Positions 28,930 to 37,496 of a stretch of DNA of 64,000 nt are shown one piece after another. This DNA comes from JBEKYD01 sp052148435 (GTDB taxonomy: Bacteria; Acidobacteriota; Terriglobia; Bryobacterales; Bryobacteraceae): assembly GCA_052148435.1 (NCBI GenBank), contig JBKQIF010000188.1:1-64000 (forward strand), in the 5' to 3' direction. Position 1 is the first letter of the stretch. Every line of letters begins with the position of its first letter. Made by a program: the position numbers and the translations under genes. Below the pieces are notes generated by a model that saw only the letters and a list, made by a program, of their open reading frames with translations, had not been told where the DNA came from and did not search any database.

Positions 28930-29376
28930 TTACTCTTCTTTAGCGACGACGACGGTCACCTCGGCGGTCACATCCTTGTGCACCTTGACCGGCACTTTGA
29001 ACTCGCCCAACTGCTTGATGGGGTCGTCGAGCTGAATCTTGCGGCGGTCGATGGTGAAGTTCTTGGCGGCCAGGGCGTCGGCAACGTCTTTGGCGGTCAC
29101 CGAGCCAAAGAGCTGGTCGTTCTCGCCGGCTTTCTGAACGATGGTAACGGAAACCCCGGTGAGCAGCTTGGCCAGATCCTGGGCCTCGCTGTGGAGCTTG
29201 GCGTCCTTGCGAAGGTGGGCCTGACGCTCCTGCTCGACGATTTTTTTGTTGGCGCCGGTGGCCGTTACGGCCAGGCGTTTGGGCAGCAGGTAATTGCGGG
29301 CATATCCCGAGGCCACTTTCACCACCTGGCCGCGAGCGCCCAGCTTATCGATATCTTCTCTGAGAATGACTTCCAT
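28930..29376 (-). CDS. rplI: 50S ribosomal protein L9
   Basis: 148 residues, the standard length. The N-terminal domain MEVILREDIDKLGARGQVV...GYARNYLLPK is the rRNA-binding signature, followed by the long connecting helix and the C-terminal domain ending in EVTVVVAKEE. Last gene of the operon. The 18-base gap to rpsR holds its ribosome binding site. Strong paired hairpins follow the stop codon. Confidence 0.97.
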   Translation of the reverse strand: MEVILREDIDKLGARGQVVKVASGYARNYLLPKRLAVTATGANKKIVEQERQAHLRKDAKLHSEAQDLAKLLTGVSVTIVQKAGENDQLFGSVTAKDVADALAAKNFTIDRRKIQLDDPIKQLGEFKVPVKVHKDVTAEVTVVVAKEE

Positions 29377-29394
29377 AGTTGCAATCCTCCTGCC

Positions 29395-29694
29395 TTACAC
29401 TTGCGCCGCGAAGGGCAGCAACGCGATGTTGCGGGCCTTCTTGATGGCATCGGCGAGCCGCCGCTGGTGGGGCGCGCAGACGCCGGAAATGCGCCGGGGA
29501 ACGATCTTGCCGCGTTCCGCCACGAAGGCGTGCAGCGTCTTGATGTCCTTATAATTAATGTCGTCCATCTTCTCGACGCAGAAGCGGCATATTTTCTTGC
29601 GCCGGAAATACTGTTTCTTTTGCGTGGCGACGGCTTTATCGCCGCCAGTGGGGCGCTGGCCGGCGCTACCTGGTCTACCTTTCGATTCCGCCAT
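29395..29694 (-). CDS. rpsR: 30S ribosomal protein S18
   Basis: 99 residues; the conserved core KKICRFC...DINYKD...GVCAPHQRRLADAIKKARNIALLPF is intact. CxxC plus a later Cys/His suggests the zinc-binding form. The first 25 residues (ESKGRPGSAGQRPTGGDK) are a disordered extension longer than in E. coli. It starts three bases after rpsF and pairs with S6 in the ribosome platform. Confidence 0.96.
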   Translation of the reverse strand: MAESKGRPGSAGQRPTGGDKAVATQKKQYFRRKKICRFCVEKMDDINYKDIKTLHAFVAERGKIVPRRISGVCAPHQRRLADAIKKARNIALLPFAAQV

Positions 29695-29697
29695 GGT

Positions 29698-30138
29698 TTA
29701 GGACTCCTTCGGTACGCCCGGCATAGCCGGAGCTTCGCTGATCTGTTGCGCCAGGGACGGCTGCGCCGGGGCATTTGGCGCGGGCGCATTGGAACCCCGT
29801 TTGGCGGTTCGCTTGTCGCGCGCTTTCTTGCGCTTTTCCAGCCGTTTGAGCGTCTCATCGATGCGCACGGTCAGGAACTTGATCACGACGTCGGAAACGC
29901 GCAGGCGGCGCTCCAGTTCCTTGACGATTTCCGCGCCGCCGGAGAACTGAAACAGGACGTAGGCGCCTTCCCGATACTTATCCACTTTGTAGGCCAGCTT
30001 GCGCTTGCCCCACTTTTCGACTTTGTCGACGGTAGCTCCGGCCGAAGTCAACTGGGTCCGCAGGGTCTCTACGAACTGATCGACTTCTTCCTCCGGAGCA
30101 TCCGGCTTCACGATAAACAGCTCTTCGTAAATCCTCAT
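29698..30138 (-). CDS. rpsF: 30S ribosomal protein S6
   Basis: 146 residues. The ferredoxin-like S6 domain covers about residues 1-98 (MRIYEELFIV...KWGKRKLAYKV...RVSDVVIKFLTVRIDE). A basic then Pro/Ala-rich C-terminal tail of about 45 residues follows, a lineage extension comparable to the tail that receives glutamates in E. coli S6 but different in composition. The start overlaps the pth stop as ATGA, so translation is probably coupled. Confidence 0.96.
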   Translation of the reverse strand: MRIYEELFIVKPDAPEEEVDQFVETLRTQLTSAGATVDKVEKWGKRKLAYKVDKYREGAYVLFQFSGGAEIVKELERRLRVSDVVIKFLTVRIDETLKRLEKRKKARDKRTAKRGSNAPAPNAPAQPSLAQQISEAPAMPGVPKES

Positions 30139-30725
30139 GCTTCCTCTTCATTTAAGCCTGGGGCGCGACGATTGAATCTCGTCATGGCCTTGACGACGCC
30201 CTCGGCGATTATGGATTCCACCGCATCGGCCGCGTAGCCGACGAAGTCATCCAATTCCTTGGTCTGCGCGCGCCGAAACGGCGCCAGCAGATATTCCTTG
30301 CCACCCGACCGCGGATGACCCGGATGAACTCCCAACCGAACCCGGACGAACTCGCTCGATCCCAGACAGCCGATGATGGATTTCATGCCGTTGTGTCCCG
30401 CGGCCGAACCCTTCGGCTTGATCTTGATCGCCAGCCAGCCCAGATCGAGCTCGTCGTAAACCACCACCAGGCGGTCGAGCCGGATGGCGTGCTTTTCCAT
30501 CAGCGGCGCGAGCGAAACACCGCTGAGGTTCATAAACGTTTGCGGCTTGGCCAGCATCACGGCTTGGCCGCCGATGTCGCCCACACCGGTGAGAGCCTTG
30601 GAATCCTTCCGCGTGACGCGAATCCCATGCCGTTCCGCCAGCCGGTCCACGGTGAGAAAACCCACGTTATGCGGCGTGAGAGCGTACTCTTCGCCGGGGT
30701 TCCCCAGGCCGGCAACCAGGAACAT
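30135..30725 (-). CDS. pth: Peptidyl-tRNA hydrolase
   Basis: 196 residues. It releases peptides from peptidyl-tRNA dropped by ribosomes. Conserved Asn in AGLGNPG, the catalytic His in TPHNVGF, Asp in VYDELDLG and the GHNG motif are all present. The usual position between rplY and rpsF is kept; seven bases separate it from rplY and it overlaps rpsF by four bases. Confidence 0.96.
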   Translation of the reverse strand: MFLVAGLGNPGEEYALTPHNVGFLTVDRLAERHGIRVTRKDSKALTGVGDIGGQAVMLAKPQTFMNLSGVSLAPLMEKHAIRLDRLVVVYDELDLGWLAIKIKPKGSAAGHNGMKSIIGCLGSSEFVRVRLGVHPGHPRSGGKEYLLAPFRRAQTKELDDFVGYAADAVESIIAEGVVKAMTRFNRRAPGLNEEEA

Positions 30726-30731
30726 ACAGGA

Positions 30732-31433
30732 CTATTTCTTCTTGCCCTTTTCCTCGGCCGGGGCGGCTTCTTCCTTCTTGCCCTTCTTGATGACCTCGGG
30801 TTCGGTGCCGGCAGCGGGTGCGGCTTCGGGTGTGACGGCAGCGGCTTCGGCGGGCGCCACTTCCTCTTCGGCGCGGAGAGTCACGATGTGGGCGATCACG
30901 GTGTCGGGCGAGCTGATGAGTTTGACCGAGCCGGAAATCGCCACGTCGCTCGACCGCTTGCTCTGCCCGATCATAAGCTCGCCGACGTCGATAGTAAAGG
31001 ATTCCGGAATCTCGTCCGGCAGACACTCGATTTCGATGGCGCGGGTGATGATTTCGAGCAGTCCGCCCTGAACCTTAACGCCCTGGGGTTCGCCGACGAC
31101 ATGCACCGGCACGGTGACGCGGATGCGGCGGGTGAGATCGATGCGTTTCAGATCGGCGTGCAGCAGAGTGCCTTTGATGGGATCGACCTGCTGGTCTACC
31201 ACCATGACCGGCGTGGTCTCGCCGCCCGCGACGGCCAGGTCGAAGATGGTGTTGAAACCGGTGGCGCTATGCACGATTTTCAGAATCTCGCGCGGGTTGA
31301 CCGATACGCTGACCGGATCCTGAAAAGCTCCGTAGACGACGGCCGGAATCCGGCCTTCACGGCGGGTACGCCGAGCTTCATTCTTGCCGCGCGAGGCACG
31401 CACCTCGGCGGCGACGGTAATATCTCTTTTCAC
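30732..31433 (-). CDS. rplY: 50S ribosomal protein L25, long (CTC) form
   Basis: 233 residues: N-terminal L25 5S-rRNA-binding domain (ASRGKNEARRTRREGRIPAVVYG), then the C-terminal TL5/CTC beta domain, and finally a low-complexity Ala/Glu/Lys tail of about 40 residues. The start is GTG 31433 with AAGGAG eight bases upstream. A stable hairpin lies in the leader at 31468-31493. Located between prs and pth, as in many bacteria. Confidence 0.95.
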   Translation of the reverse strand: MKRDITVAAEVRASRGKNEARRTRREGRIPAVVYGAFQDPVSVSVNPREILKIVHSATGFNTIFDLAVAGGETTPVMVVDQQVDPIKGTLLHADLKRIDLTRRIRVTVPVHVVGEPQGVKVQGGLLEIITRAIEIECLPDEIPESFTIDVGELMIGQSKRSSDVAISGSVKLISSPDTVIAHIVTLRAEEEVAPAEAAAVTPEAAPAAGTEPEVIKKGKKEEAAPAEEKGKKK

Positions 31434-31467
31434 TCGTTAATCTCCTTGCGGAGGCGAAGTCCGTTGG

Positions 31468-31493
31468 CCCGGGTCCAAAATTGAAGACCCGGG
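31468..31493. promoter_or_regulatory. Stable hairpin in the rplY leader
   Basis: CCCGGGTC (31468-31475) pairs exactly with GACCCGGG (31486-31493) over a 10-base loop, between prs and rplY. No T-run follows on the minus strand, so it is more likely a structural or regulatory element than a terminator. Confidence 0.35.
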
Positions 31494-31569
31494 TTACCGT
31501 GGGTTCGTCCGCTCCGCGATTCTCGTTACCCAAACCAACAGCCGCTCCCGTACGGTCGCGACTCGGAAC

Positions 31570-32514
31570 CTAAATGAACAACACACTGACCGAAGTCTCC
31601 TCGTGAATCGATTTGATCGCCTCCGCCAGCAGAGGCGCTACCGACAACGACTTGATCTTCTTCGAAGCCTGCCCCTCTTTCGAAAGCGGGATCGAATTCG
31701 TAAAAACCACTTCCTGCAACGCGGACTCGTCGATCCTCCCGACCGCCGGACCGGACAGCACCGCGTGGGTGGCACAGGCCGAAACACCCGATGCCCCGTT
31801 GTGGATCAGGGCTTCGGCGCCCTTCACCAGCGTGCCGGCGGTATCGATCAGATCGTCCACCAGCAGGCAATGCCGGCCCCTGACGTCGCCCACCACGTTC
31901 ATGACTTCGGTGACGTTGGCTTCCTCCCGCCGCTTGTCGATAATCGCCAGCGGCGCATTCAATCGTTTGGCAAACGCCCGCGCGCGCTCCACCCCGCCCG
32001 CGTCCGGCGATACCACCGTCCATTCCGCCGAGGTGCCGCTGCGGAAGTGCTCGATCATGACCGGGGACGCAAACAGATGGTCCACCGGAATATCGAAAAA
32101 ACCCTTGATCTGCGCGGCGTGCAAATCGAGCGTCAGCAAACGGCTGGCGCCGGCCGTTTCCAGCACCGCGGCTACCAGGCGGGCCGAAATCGGGACCCGC
32201 GGCTTATCCTTGCGGTCCTGCCGGGCATACCCATAATAGGGTAACACCGCGGTGATGCGCTCCGCCGACGCGCGTTTCAGCGCGTCCATCATGAGCAGCA
32301 GCTCCATCAGATTGCGCTCCACCGGGGCGCAGGTGGGCTGGATGACGAACACGTCCGCGCCGCGCACGTTTTCATTGATCTGCAGGCGGATTTCACCGTC
32401 TGCGAACTGGCGCACGTCGGCGTTGCCCAGGGCAATTCCGAGATGGGCGCAGATTTCGTGGGCCAAAGCCGGATGGGCGGTTCCCGTGAAAATCTGGATG
32501 CGGTCGTGCATCAT
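31570..32514 (-). CDS. prs: Ribose-phosphate pyrophosphokinase
   Basis: 314 residues. It makes PRPP from ribose 5-phosphate and ATP. Conserved blocks: FTGTAHPALA, FADGEIRLQINENVRG, YYGYARQDRKDKPR, the DLHAAQIKGFFDIPVDH catalytic region, and the PRPP loop LLVDDLIDTAGT. I prefer ATG 32514, whose last bases overlap the ispE stop (ATGA); ATG 32541 would add nine residues not expected for the family. Its neighbour apt uses the PRPP it makes. Confidence 0.95.
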   Translation of the reverse strand: MMHDRIQIFTGTAHPALAHEICAHLGIALGNADVRQFADGEIRLQINENVRGADVFVIQPTCAPVERNLMELLLMMDALKRASAERITAVLPYYGYARQDRKDKPRVPISARLVAAVLETAGASRLLTLDLHAAQIKGFFDIPVDHLFASPVMIEHFRSGTSAEWTVVSPDAGGVERARAFAKRLNAPLAIIDKRREEANVTEVMNVVGDVRGRHCLLVDDLIDTAGTLVKGAEALIHNGASGVSACATHAVLSGPAVGRIDESALQEVVFTNSIPLSKEGQASKKIKSLSVAPLLAEAIKSIHEETSVSVLFI

Positions 32515-33449
32515 GGCATGTATCGGCTTCGGGGCGGCCATATTCTACCAGAAGAGTGTTCGGCCAGAGCCCGCCACCAAAGTGAGCGGTAGCGCGCCCT
32601 GGTTACCAACGAAATGCGAACTGCGTTTTCCTTTCCGAAGGAACGAAGGGCGGAGGCCGCCAGCGCGGCAGAGGAGAACAAACCGAACACCGCGGAACCA
32701 CTGCCGGTCATCATGGCTTGAACCGCTCCACACCTCGCCAAGCGCCGCTTCAGCTCCGCCAGCGCCTCATGCTCTTTGAATACCACCGTTTCAAAATCGT
32801 TAACAGGGGCACCCAAGCCAGCCACTTCCCACGTTTGCGACTGGAAACTAACTATTTTATTTTGTTGGAATTCACTTGTCAAACTGAGGCTCAAGGCGCG
32901 GTAGGCGGCGGCGGTGGAAACGTGGAGTCCCGGAGCCACCAGCACGCCCGCCAACGGCCGGCCGCCGGGAAGCGGGAAAAGTTCCGTGCCACGCCCAATG
33001 CCCGCGGCGCGGCCGCCGAGAAGGAAAAAGGGCACATCGCTGCCTAGTTGCTGCGCCAGCGAGAGCAGCGTTTCGAGCGGAAGGTGGCAGCCGGCCAGAA
33101 CCGGCAAAGCGAGCAATACTGCCGCGGCGTCGCTCGAACCGCCGCCCAGACCCGCTCCCAGGGGAATCCGCTTGTTCAGCCGGATCCCGAACGATCCGGA
33201 AACCTGGGCCGACTCCAGCACCAGGCCAGCCGCGCGTAGCATCAGGTTGTCCGGTATGGCCAGCGGATCGGCCAGCTCGACCCGGGTGTGGCGGCCGGGA
33301 GTGAATTCGAGGTCGATGGTGTCCGCCAGCGACACCGTCTGAAAGATGGTGCGCAGTTCGTGATAGCCGTCCGGCCGGAGCCCGAGAACACGCAGATCGA
33401 GATTGATTTTCGCCAGCGCGCGTACCCGCGCCCGCCGCGTAGCGCTCAT
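32511..33449 (-). CDS. ispE: 4-diphosphocytidyl-2-C-methyl-D-erythritol kinase
   Basis: 312 residues, GHMP kinase of the non-mevalonate isoprenoid pathway. Motif 1 is ALAKINLDLRVLGLRPDGYHEL, the ATP loop is PLGAGLGGGSSDA (96-108) and motif 3 is MTGSGSAVFGLF. It overlaps apt and prs by four bases at each end (ATGA both times), so the three genes are translationally coupled. The last 20 residues (about RALAEHSSGRIWPPRS) are more basic than in most relatives. Confidence 0.95.
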   Translation of the reverse strand: MSATRRARVRALAKINLDLRVLGLRPDGYHELRTIFQTVSLADTIDLEFTPGRHTRVELADPLAIPDNLMLRAAGLVLESAQVSGSFGIRLNKRIPLGAGLGGGSSDAAAVLLALPVLAGCHLPLETLLSLAQQLGSDVPFFLLGGRAAGIGRGTELFPLPGGRPLAGVLVAPGLHVSTAAAYRALSLSLTSEFQQNKIVSFQSQTWEVAGLGAPVNDFETVVFKEHEALAELKRRLARCGAVQAMMTGSGSAVFGLFSSAALAASALRSFGKENAVRISLVTRARYRSLWWRALAEHSSGRIWPPRSRYMP

Positions 33450-33967
33450 TTGTCGTACTGCAGCAGGGAGAAGACCTCGTAGCCGGGGAGCTTGCTCCGG
33501 CCGCCGAGGAAGGTCAACTCGATCACGAACGCCAGACCGGCCACCTTACCGCCCAGCTGTTCCACCAAGCGTGCCGCGGCGGCGGCCGTGCCTCCGGTAG
33601 CCAGCAGATCGTCCACGATCAAAACACGAGCACTGGAGGCGATCGCGTCGCGGTGCACCTCCAGGGTATCGCTGCCATACTCCAGATCGTAGGTAACGGC
33701 GGCCACCTCCGCCGGAAGTTTGGCGGGCTTGCGCACCGGCACGAAGCCGGCGCCGAGGGCGTACGCCAAGGCGGGCGCGAAGATGAATCCTCGCGCTTCA
33801 ATACCCAGCACCACATCGATGTGGGTTCCGCGATAGCGCTCTTTGAGTCCGTCGATGACGGCCCGAAACCCGTCTGGGACTTTGAGCAGGGTGGTGATGT
33901 CGTAGAACAGGATTCCGGGTTTTGGGAAGTCGGGCACTTCCCGTATCAGTTTTTTCAGATCATCCAT
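33446..33967 (-). CDS. apt: Adenine phosphoribosyltransferase
   Basis: 173 residues from ATG 33967. It salvages adenine with PRPP to AMP. The PRPP motif VLIVDDLLATGGT is at about 115-127, with IREVPDFPKPGILFYDIT at the N-terminus and GIEARGFIF in the middle. A GTG seven codons upstream is possible; neither has a convincing ribosome binding site. First gene of the run to rplI, so the operon promoter should lie in the following 400-bp gap. Confidence 0.95.
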   Translation of the reverse strand: MDDLKKLIREVPDFPKPGILFYDITTLLKVPDGFRAVIDGLKERYRGTHIDVVLGIEARGFIFAPALAYALGAGFVPVRKPAKLPAEVAAVTYDLEYGSDTLEVHRDAIASSARVLIVDDLLATGGTAAAAARLVEQLGGKVAGLAFVIELTFLGGRSKLPGYEVFSLLQYDK

Positions 33968-34377
33968 GGAATCAACCGTAATTGTCACACGCCGGCCGGT
34001 ACGGCTTCAACACGCCCCCCCAACGTCCCCCCAAGAAATCCACATGCACCTCCAAAAGGGCTTGCGGTTCAGGGGCTCTCGTTGGCCGTTGTTCGGCTGG
34101 TTTGCCGCCACGCCTGCTGCATCTCCATCCAGCGGCTTGCCGGAGCTCGGCCAGCATGCCGCGTCCGTCCGCCTAATGTCCCGTTAGTTGTACGCCGATA
34201 TAACAGCAGGAGTTCTTTGGATTGCATTAATAAAAATTATTGATTTCATTTTAGTGAAGGAGAAGACATACACTTGGCCTAACGAAATCTTTATGGAGGC
34301 TGGCCTCGTCCGCATCGCCTTCGACGGCACGCATCGTCTTCGTGCCCCGTTACTCATCTCAAGTTCGAAGGAGTATT
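33968..34377. other. Divergent promoter region between apt and the porin gene
   Basis: No gene seen. The left part is GC-rich and the part at about 34197-34260 is markedly AT-rich for this genome (ATTAATAAAAATTATTG), which fits a strong promoter for the porin gene. I could not fix a -35/-10 pair. Confidence 0.4.
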
Positions 34378-35547
34378 ATGCGGACAATGCACTGCGCCAC
34401 TTTGATCGTCGGGTTTATCCTGGGAGGCGCGGCCGCCGCTCAGGCGCAGACTCCCGATAATCCCCCGGCAGGACAAACACCGGCCGCCGCGCCGGCGCCT
34501 GCCCCTGCGGCTGCTCCCGCGGCGGCGCCCGATTCGCCTCTCAGGCAATGGGGTACGGAGTTCGACTTTCTTTTCGACGGGTACGTAGACGCCAACCTCA
34601 ACGACCCGGCTTCCGGCGTCAACGCACTGCGAGGCTTCGACGTGCGCTCCGACACGGCCCACGTCGGCATGGGCATGGTGACGATTGACCATGCGCCGGC
34701 TCCCGTCGGCTTTCATCTCGACGTCGGTTTCGGCCAGGACTTCGACATTATCCACGCCGGCAACCGCGATCCGAACGCCTGGAAATACTTCATGCAGGCT
34801 TATGTCAGTCTCAAGCCGAAATCCTGGCACGGCGTCGAACTCGATGCCGGAGAGTTTGTAACCTCTGCCGGAGCGGAAGTCATCCAGACCAATCAGAACT
34901 TTAACTATTCCCGCTCGCTGCTTTTCGCCTATGCCATACCCTATTCGCATACCGGGCTTCGGCTGCAATTCCCGGTCGGCTCCCATTTCACCGGAAGCGT
35001 TCAAGTGGTGAACGGCTGGAACAACGTCGAACCCATCAACAGCGGGAAGACTTATGGTTTCAGCGGTGCTTATGCATGGAAAAAGGTCACCTGGACCAAT
35101 ACCGACTATGTCGGGCCGGAGCATCCAGGCACCACCAAGGGGTGGCGCAATATCTACGACAGCACCGTGGCCGTCAACCAGACTGACAATTTCACCTGGT
35201 ACCTCAATGTGGATTACGGTCACGATAAGAGCGTCGGCCCCGGCGCCAGTACATGGGCGGGAGTGGCAGGCGCGGCCCGGTACGCGATCGGCAAGAACTA
35301 TGCCATCGCCTCGCGCCTGGAATTCTTCGACGACCATAACGGGTTTACCACCGGAACCGCCCAGACCGTAAAGGAATTTACGTTGACGGGCGAATACAAG
35401 ATTTCCGGATGGTTAATGACCCGCGCCGAATTCCGCACCGACTGGTCGGACCAGCCTTTTTTTGAGAAGAACAACCAGCCAAACGGCGCCAAAACCCAAA
35501 CGACGGCCCTTCTGGGGCTGATCGCATACATAGCGCCGAAGAAATAA
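34378..35547 (+). CDS. Outer-membrane porin, BBP2/OmpL-like family
   Basis: 389 residues. Signal peptide ending AAAAQAQ, then an Ala/Pro-rich linker (about 28-50), then a beta-barrel with the FDGYVDANLN...RGFDVRSD...VTIDHAPAPVGFHLDVGFG pattern of putative beta-barrel porin-2. The C-terminus ends in alternating residues (LLGLIAYIAPKK), not in the terminal Phe of proteobacterial porins. ATG 34378 has AAGGAG four bases upstream and was preferred over an upstream start. It is followed after 87 bases by an APC permease, so the two may form an outer/inner membrane uptake pair. Confidence 0.85.
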   Translation: MRTMHCATLIVGFILGGAAAAQAQTPDNPPAGQTPAAAPAPAPAAAPAAAPDSPLRQWGTEFDFLFDGYVDANLNDPASGVNALRGFDVRSDTAHVGMGMVTIDHAPAPVGFHLDVGFGQDFDIIHAGNRDPNAWKYFMQAYVSLKPKSWHGVELDAGEFVTSAGAEVIQTNQNFNYSRSLLFAYAIPYSHTGLRLQFPVGSHFTGSVQVVNGWNNVEPINSGKTYGFSGAYAWKKVTWTNTDYVGPEHPGTTKGWRNIYDSTVAVNQTDNFTWYLNVDYGHDKSVGPGASTWAGVAGAARYAIGKNYAIASRLEFFDDHNGFTTGTAQTVKEFTLTGEYKISGWLMTRAEFRTDWSDQPFFEKNNQPNGAKTQTTALLGLIAYIAPKK

Positions 35548-35634
35548 AGCTCGAGCGAGAGGGCGGAACGTCAAAAGGCTCTCTTCCCCACCTCCGAAAA
35601 TCGCGGTTTGTAGGACAACTTAGGAGATTACCGA

Positions 35635-37434
35635 ATGGCAGATCAACCCGAAGTTACGATGAAACCGACCCTGGGTCTCACAGGGCTTACCATGAACGCC
35701 ATGGCGCTGATCGCGCCGGGCGCTTTCCTATGGCTGACCTTTTTCATTCAAGCCACGGAGGGTTCCACCTCGCCCTCGATGTGGATCGGGATCGTGTTCG
35801 CCCTGCTGTTATGCCTGGCGACGGCGGTCTGCTATGCCGAAATGGCCAAACTGTATCCGGGGACCGGGAGCTCGTATTATTTCGCCGAACAATCCTTTCT
35901 GAACCATGCCACCGTCTGGCGCTACGCGCGGCTTTCCAAGTTTATCGTGGGCTGGGGCTCGCACCTGTATTATTGGATCTACCCCGGCGTGATGGTGGGC
36001 GTCATGGGGATCCTTTGCGGCTATCTGGCGGGCACGCTCTGGCCCAACTTCATCAATGCGTCCAATCCGGGGCCGGCGTTCATGATGGCGGTCGCGGTGG
36101 CGTTCTCTTTCGCGGTGGCCTACATCGCCAATCGCGGGGTGACCGGTTCCACGGCGGTGAACGTGGCGATCAACGTGATTCAGATTGCGGCGCTGGTGGT
36201 GTTCGCGGTGCTGGCGCTGGGCTACCGCACCAATCACCCGGCGGGCAGCGCCGCTTACCAGTTCGACGCGGCTTCGGGCGACGCTTATACTTACGAGTTC
36301 GCCACCGAAAAACAGGTGGTGGGCGGCCAGGCGACCGACGTGATTCTGCGCGATGCAGCCGGCGTGCCGAAACCGAAACTGGACGCGGCCGGCACGCCCG
36401 TGCCGTTTCACGTCGCCTATCCGACCCAGGACGAGAAGGGCAACTTCCTGTCCCATTCCAGCGCGGGATCGGTGGTGGGCGTTCATAATTTCAGTTGGGC
36501 GTTTATTCAGGCCACGGTGGCGATTCTGATTCTGGTGGGATTCGAATCGGTCACGGCCATGGGCGGGGAAGCGCGCAATGCGAAGCGCGACGTTCCCATC
36601 GCGGTGATCGCTTCGCTGCTGGTGCAGGGCGTGGTGTGTTACCTGTTCGAATACTTCGCGGCCAATTACTTTTTGAACAGCGGCTACACCATGCAGAGCG
36701 CGACCGGATCGGCGGCGCCCATCGGCGACATGATGATCATTGTGGGAAATGCCACGTTCGGGCCGGGCGGCGGGCGGGTGTTCATGCTGTGCGAAGCGGT
36801 GACGGTGTTTCTGGCGCTGATCGGCACCACGCTTTCGTGCATGAATACCGGGGCGCGCGTGACCTACGCCATGGGCAAAGACAAGGAAGTGCCGGAGCAT
36901 TTCGGACTGCTGCATTCCGAACGGCTCACGCCGCACCGGGCCATCTGGACGCTGGCGGCGATTTCGGCGGTGGTGGGCTGCGTGGGGGTGGTGATGGCGT
37001 TCGGCGATGGGAGCGCGCCCACCGACGCCACCATCAAAGCGCTGCCGCCGGGCTTCTGGTCGAGCCTGGGCTACAGCACGCACGATCAAATGGCGGCCTT
37101 GCCGAATTCGCTGCTGGTGGTGACGCTGGCATCCAATTTCGGCACCTTCGTGCTGTATGGATTAAGCTGCACCATTTGCATGGTGGCGTACCACAAGCAC
37201 CCCAAGTTCAGTGCGCTCAAACACCTGGCGATTCCGCTTTTCGGCCTGGTGGCGAACCTGGTGTGCATGGCCTTTTACCTGGTGGGGCCTTTTATGGGCT
37301 ATGGCACCAAGATGGAGCCGCTGCTGGCCCTGGGCATCGCGCTGGTATGGGCGATCTACGGCGCTATCTTTTTCGTCAAGACGAGCCGGACGACGGGGCG
37401 CACCACGCTGGTGCCCGACCGCTCCGGGGCGTGA
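35635..37434 (+). CDS. APC-family amino acid permease with large extracytoplasmic insertion
   Basis: 599 residues, about twelve membrane helices. The first unwound helix motif GLTMNAMALIAPGAFLWLTF is typical of the amino acid-polyamine-organocation superfamily. Between helices near residues 205 and 275 there is a soluble insertion of some 70 residues (YQFDAASGDAY...PTQDEKGNFL) that ordinary APC transporters lack; it should face the periplasm. Length is therefore above the family norm of 450-500. The substrate is unknown. The ribosome binding site is TTAGGAGATTACCG before the ATG. A terminator shared with the next, converging gene follows. Confidence 0.85.
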   Translation: MADQPEVTMKPTLGLTGLTMNAMALIAPGAFLWLTFFIQATEGSTSPSMWIGIVFALLLCLATAVCYAEMAKLYPGTGSSYYFAEQSFLNHATVWRYARLSKFIVGWGSHLYYWIYPGVMVGVMGILCGYLAGTLWPNFINASNPGPAFMMAVAVAFSFAVAYIANRGVTGSTAVNVAINVIQIAALVVFAVLALGYRTNHPAGSAAYQFDAASGDAYTYEFATEKQVVGGQATDVILRDAAGVPKPKLDAAGTPVPFHVAYPTQDEKGNFLSHSSAGSVVGVHNFSWAFIQATVAILILVGFESVTAMGGEARNAKRDVPIAVIASLLVQGVVCYLFEYFAANYFLNSGYTMQSATGSAAPIGDMMIIVGNATFGPGGGRVFMLCEAVTVFLALIGTTLSCMNTGARVTYAMGKDKEVPEHFGLLHSERLTPHRAIWTLAAISAVVGCVGVVMAFGDGSAPTDATIKALPPGFWSSLGYSTHDQMAALPNSLLVVTLASNFGTFVLYGLSCTICMVAYHKHPKFSALKHLAIPLFGLVANLVCMAFYLVGPFMGYGTKMEPLLALGIALVWAIYGAIFFVKTSRTTGRTTLVPDRSGA

Positions 37435-37450
37435 CTGCCGTCACGGGTTG

Positions 37451-37496
37451 GAGGTGGGACAGACGACAAAAAACGATCGTCGGTCCCACCTCTTTT
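37451..37496. terminator. Bidirectional terminator between permease and response regulator
   Basis: GAGGTGGGAC (37451-37460) pairs with GTCCCACCTC (37483-37492), extended inward by GACGAC/GTCG pairing, with TTTT after it on the plus strand. It starts 17 bases after the permease stop and ends at the stop codon of the converging regulator gene. Confidence 0.85.

Noticed and set aside
31434..31569. Possible tRNA between prs and rplY, a common place for tRNA-Gln
   Set aside because: The region folds into one GC-rich hairpin, but there is no T-loop GGTTCGA-type sequence and no cloverleaf.
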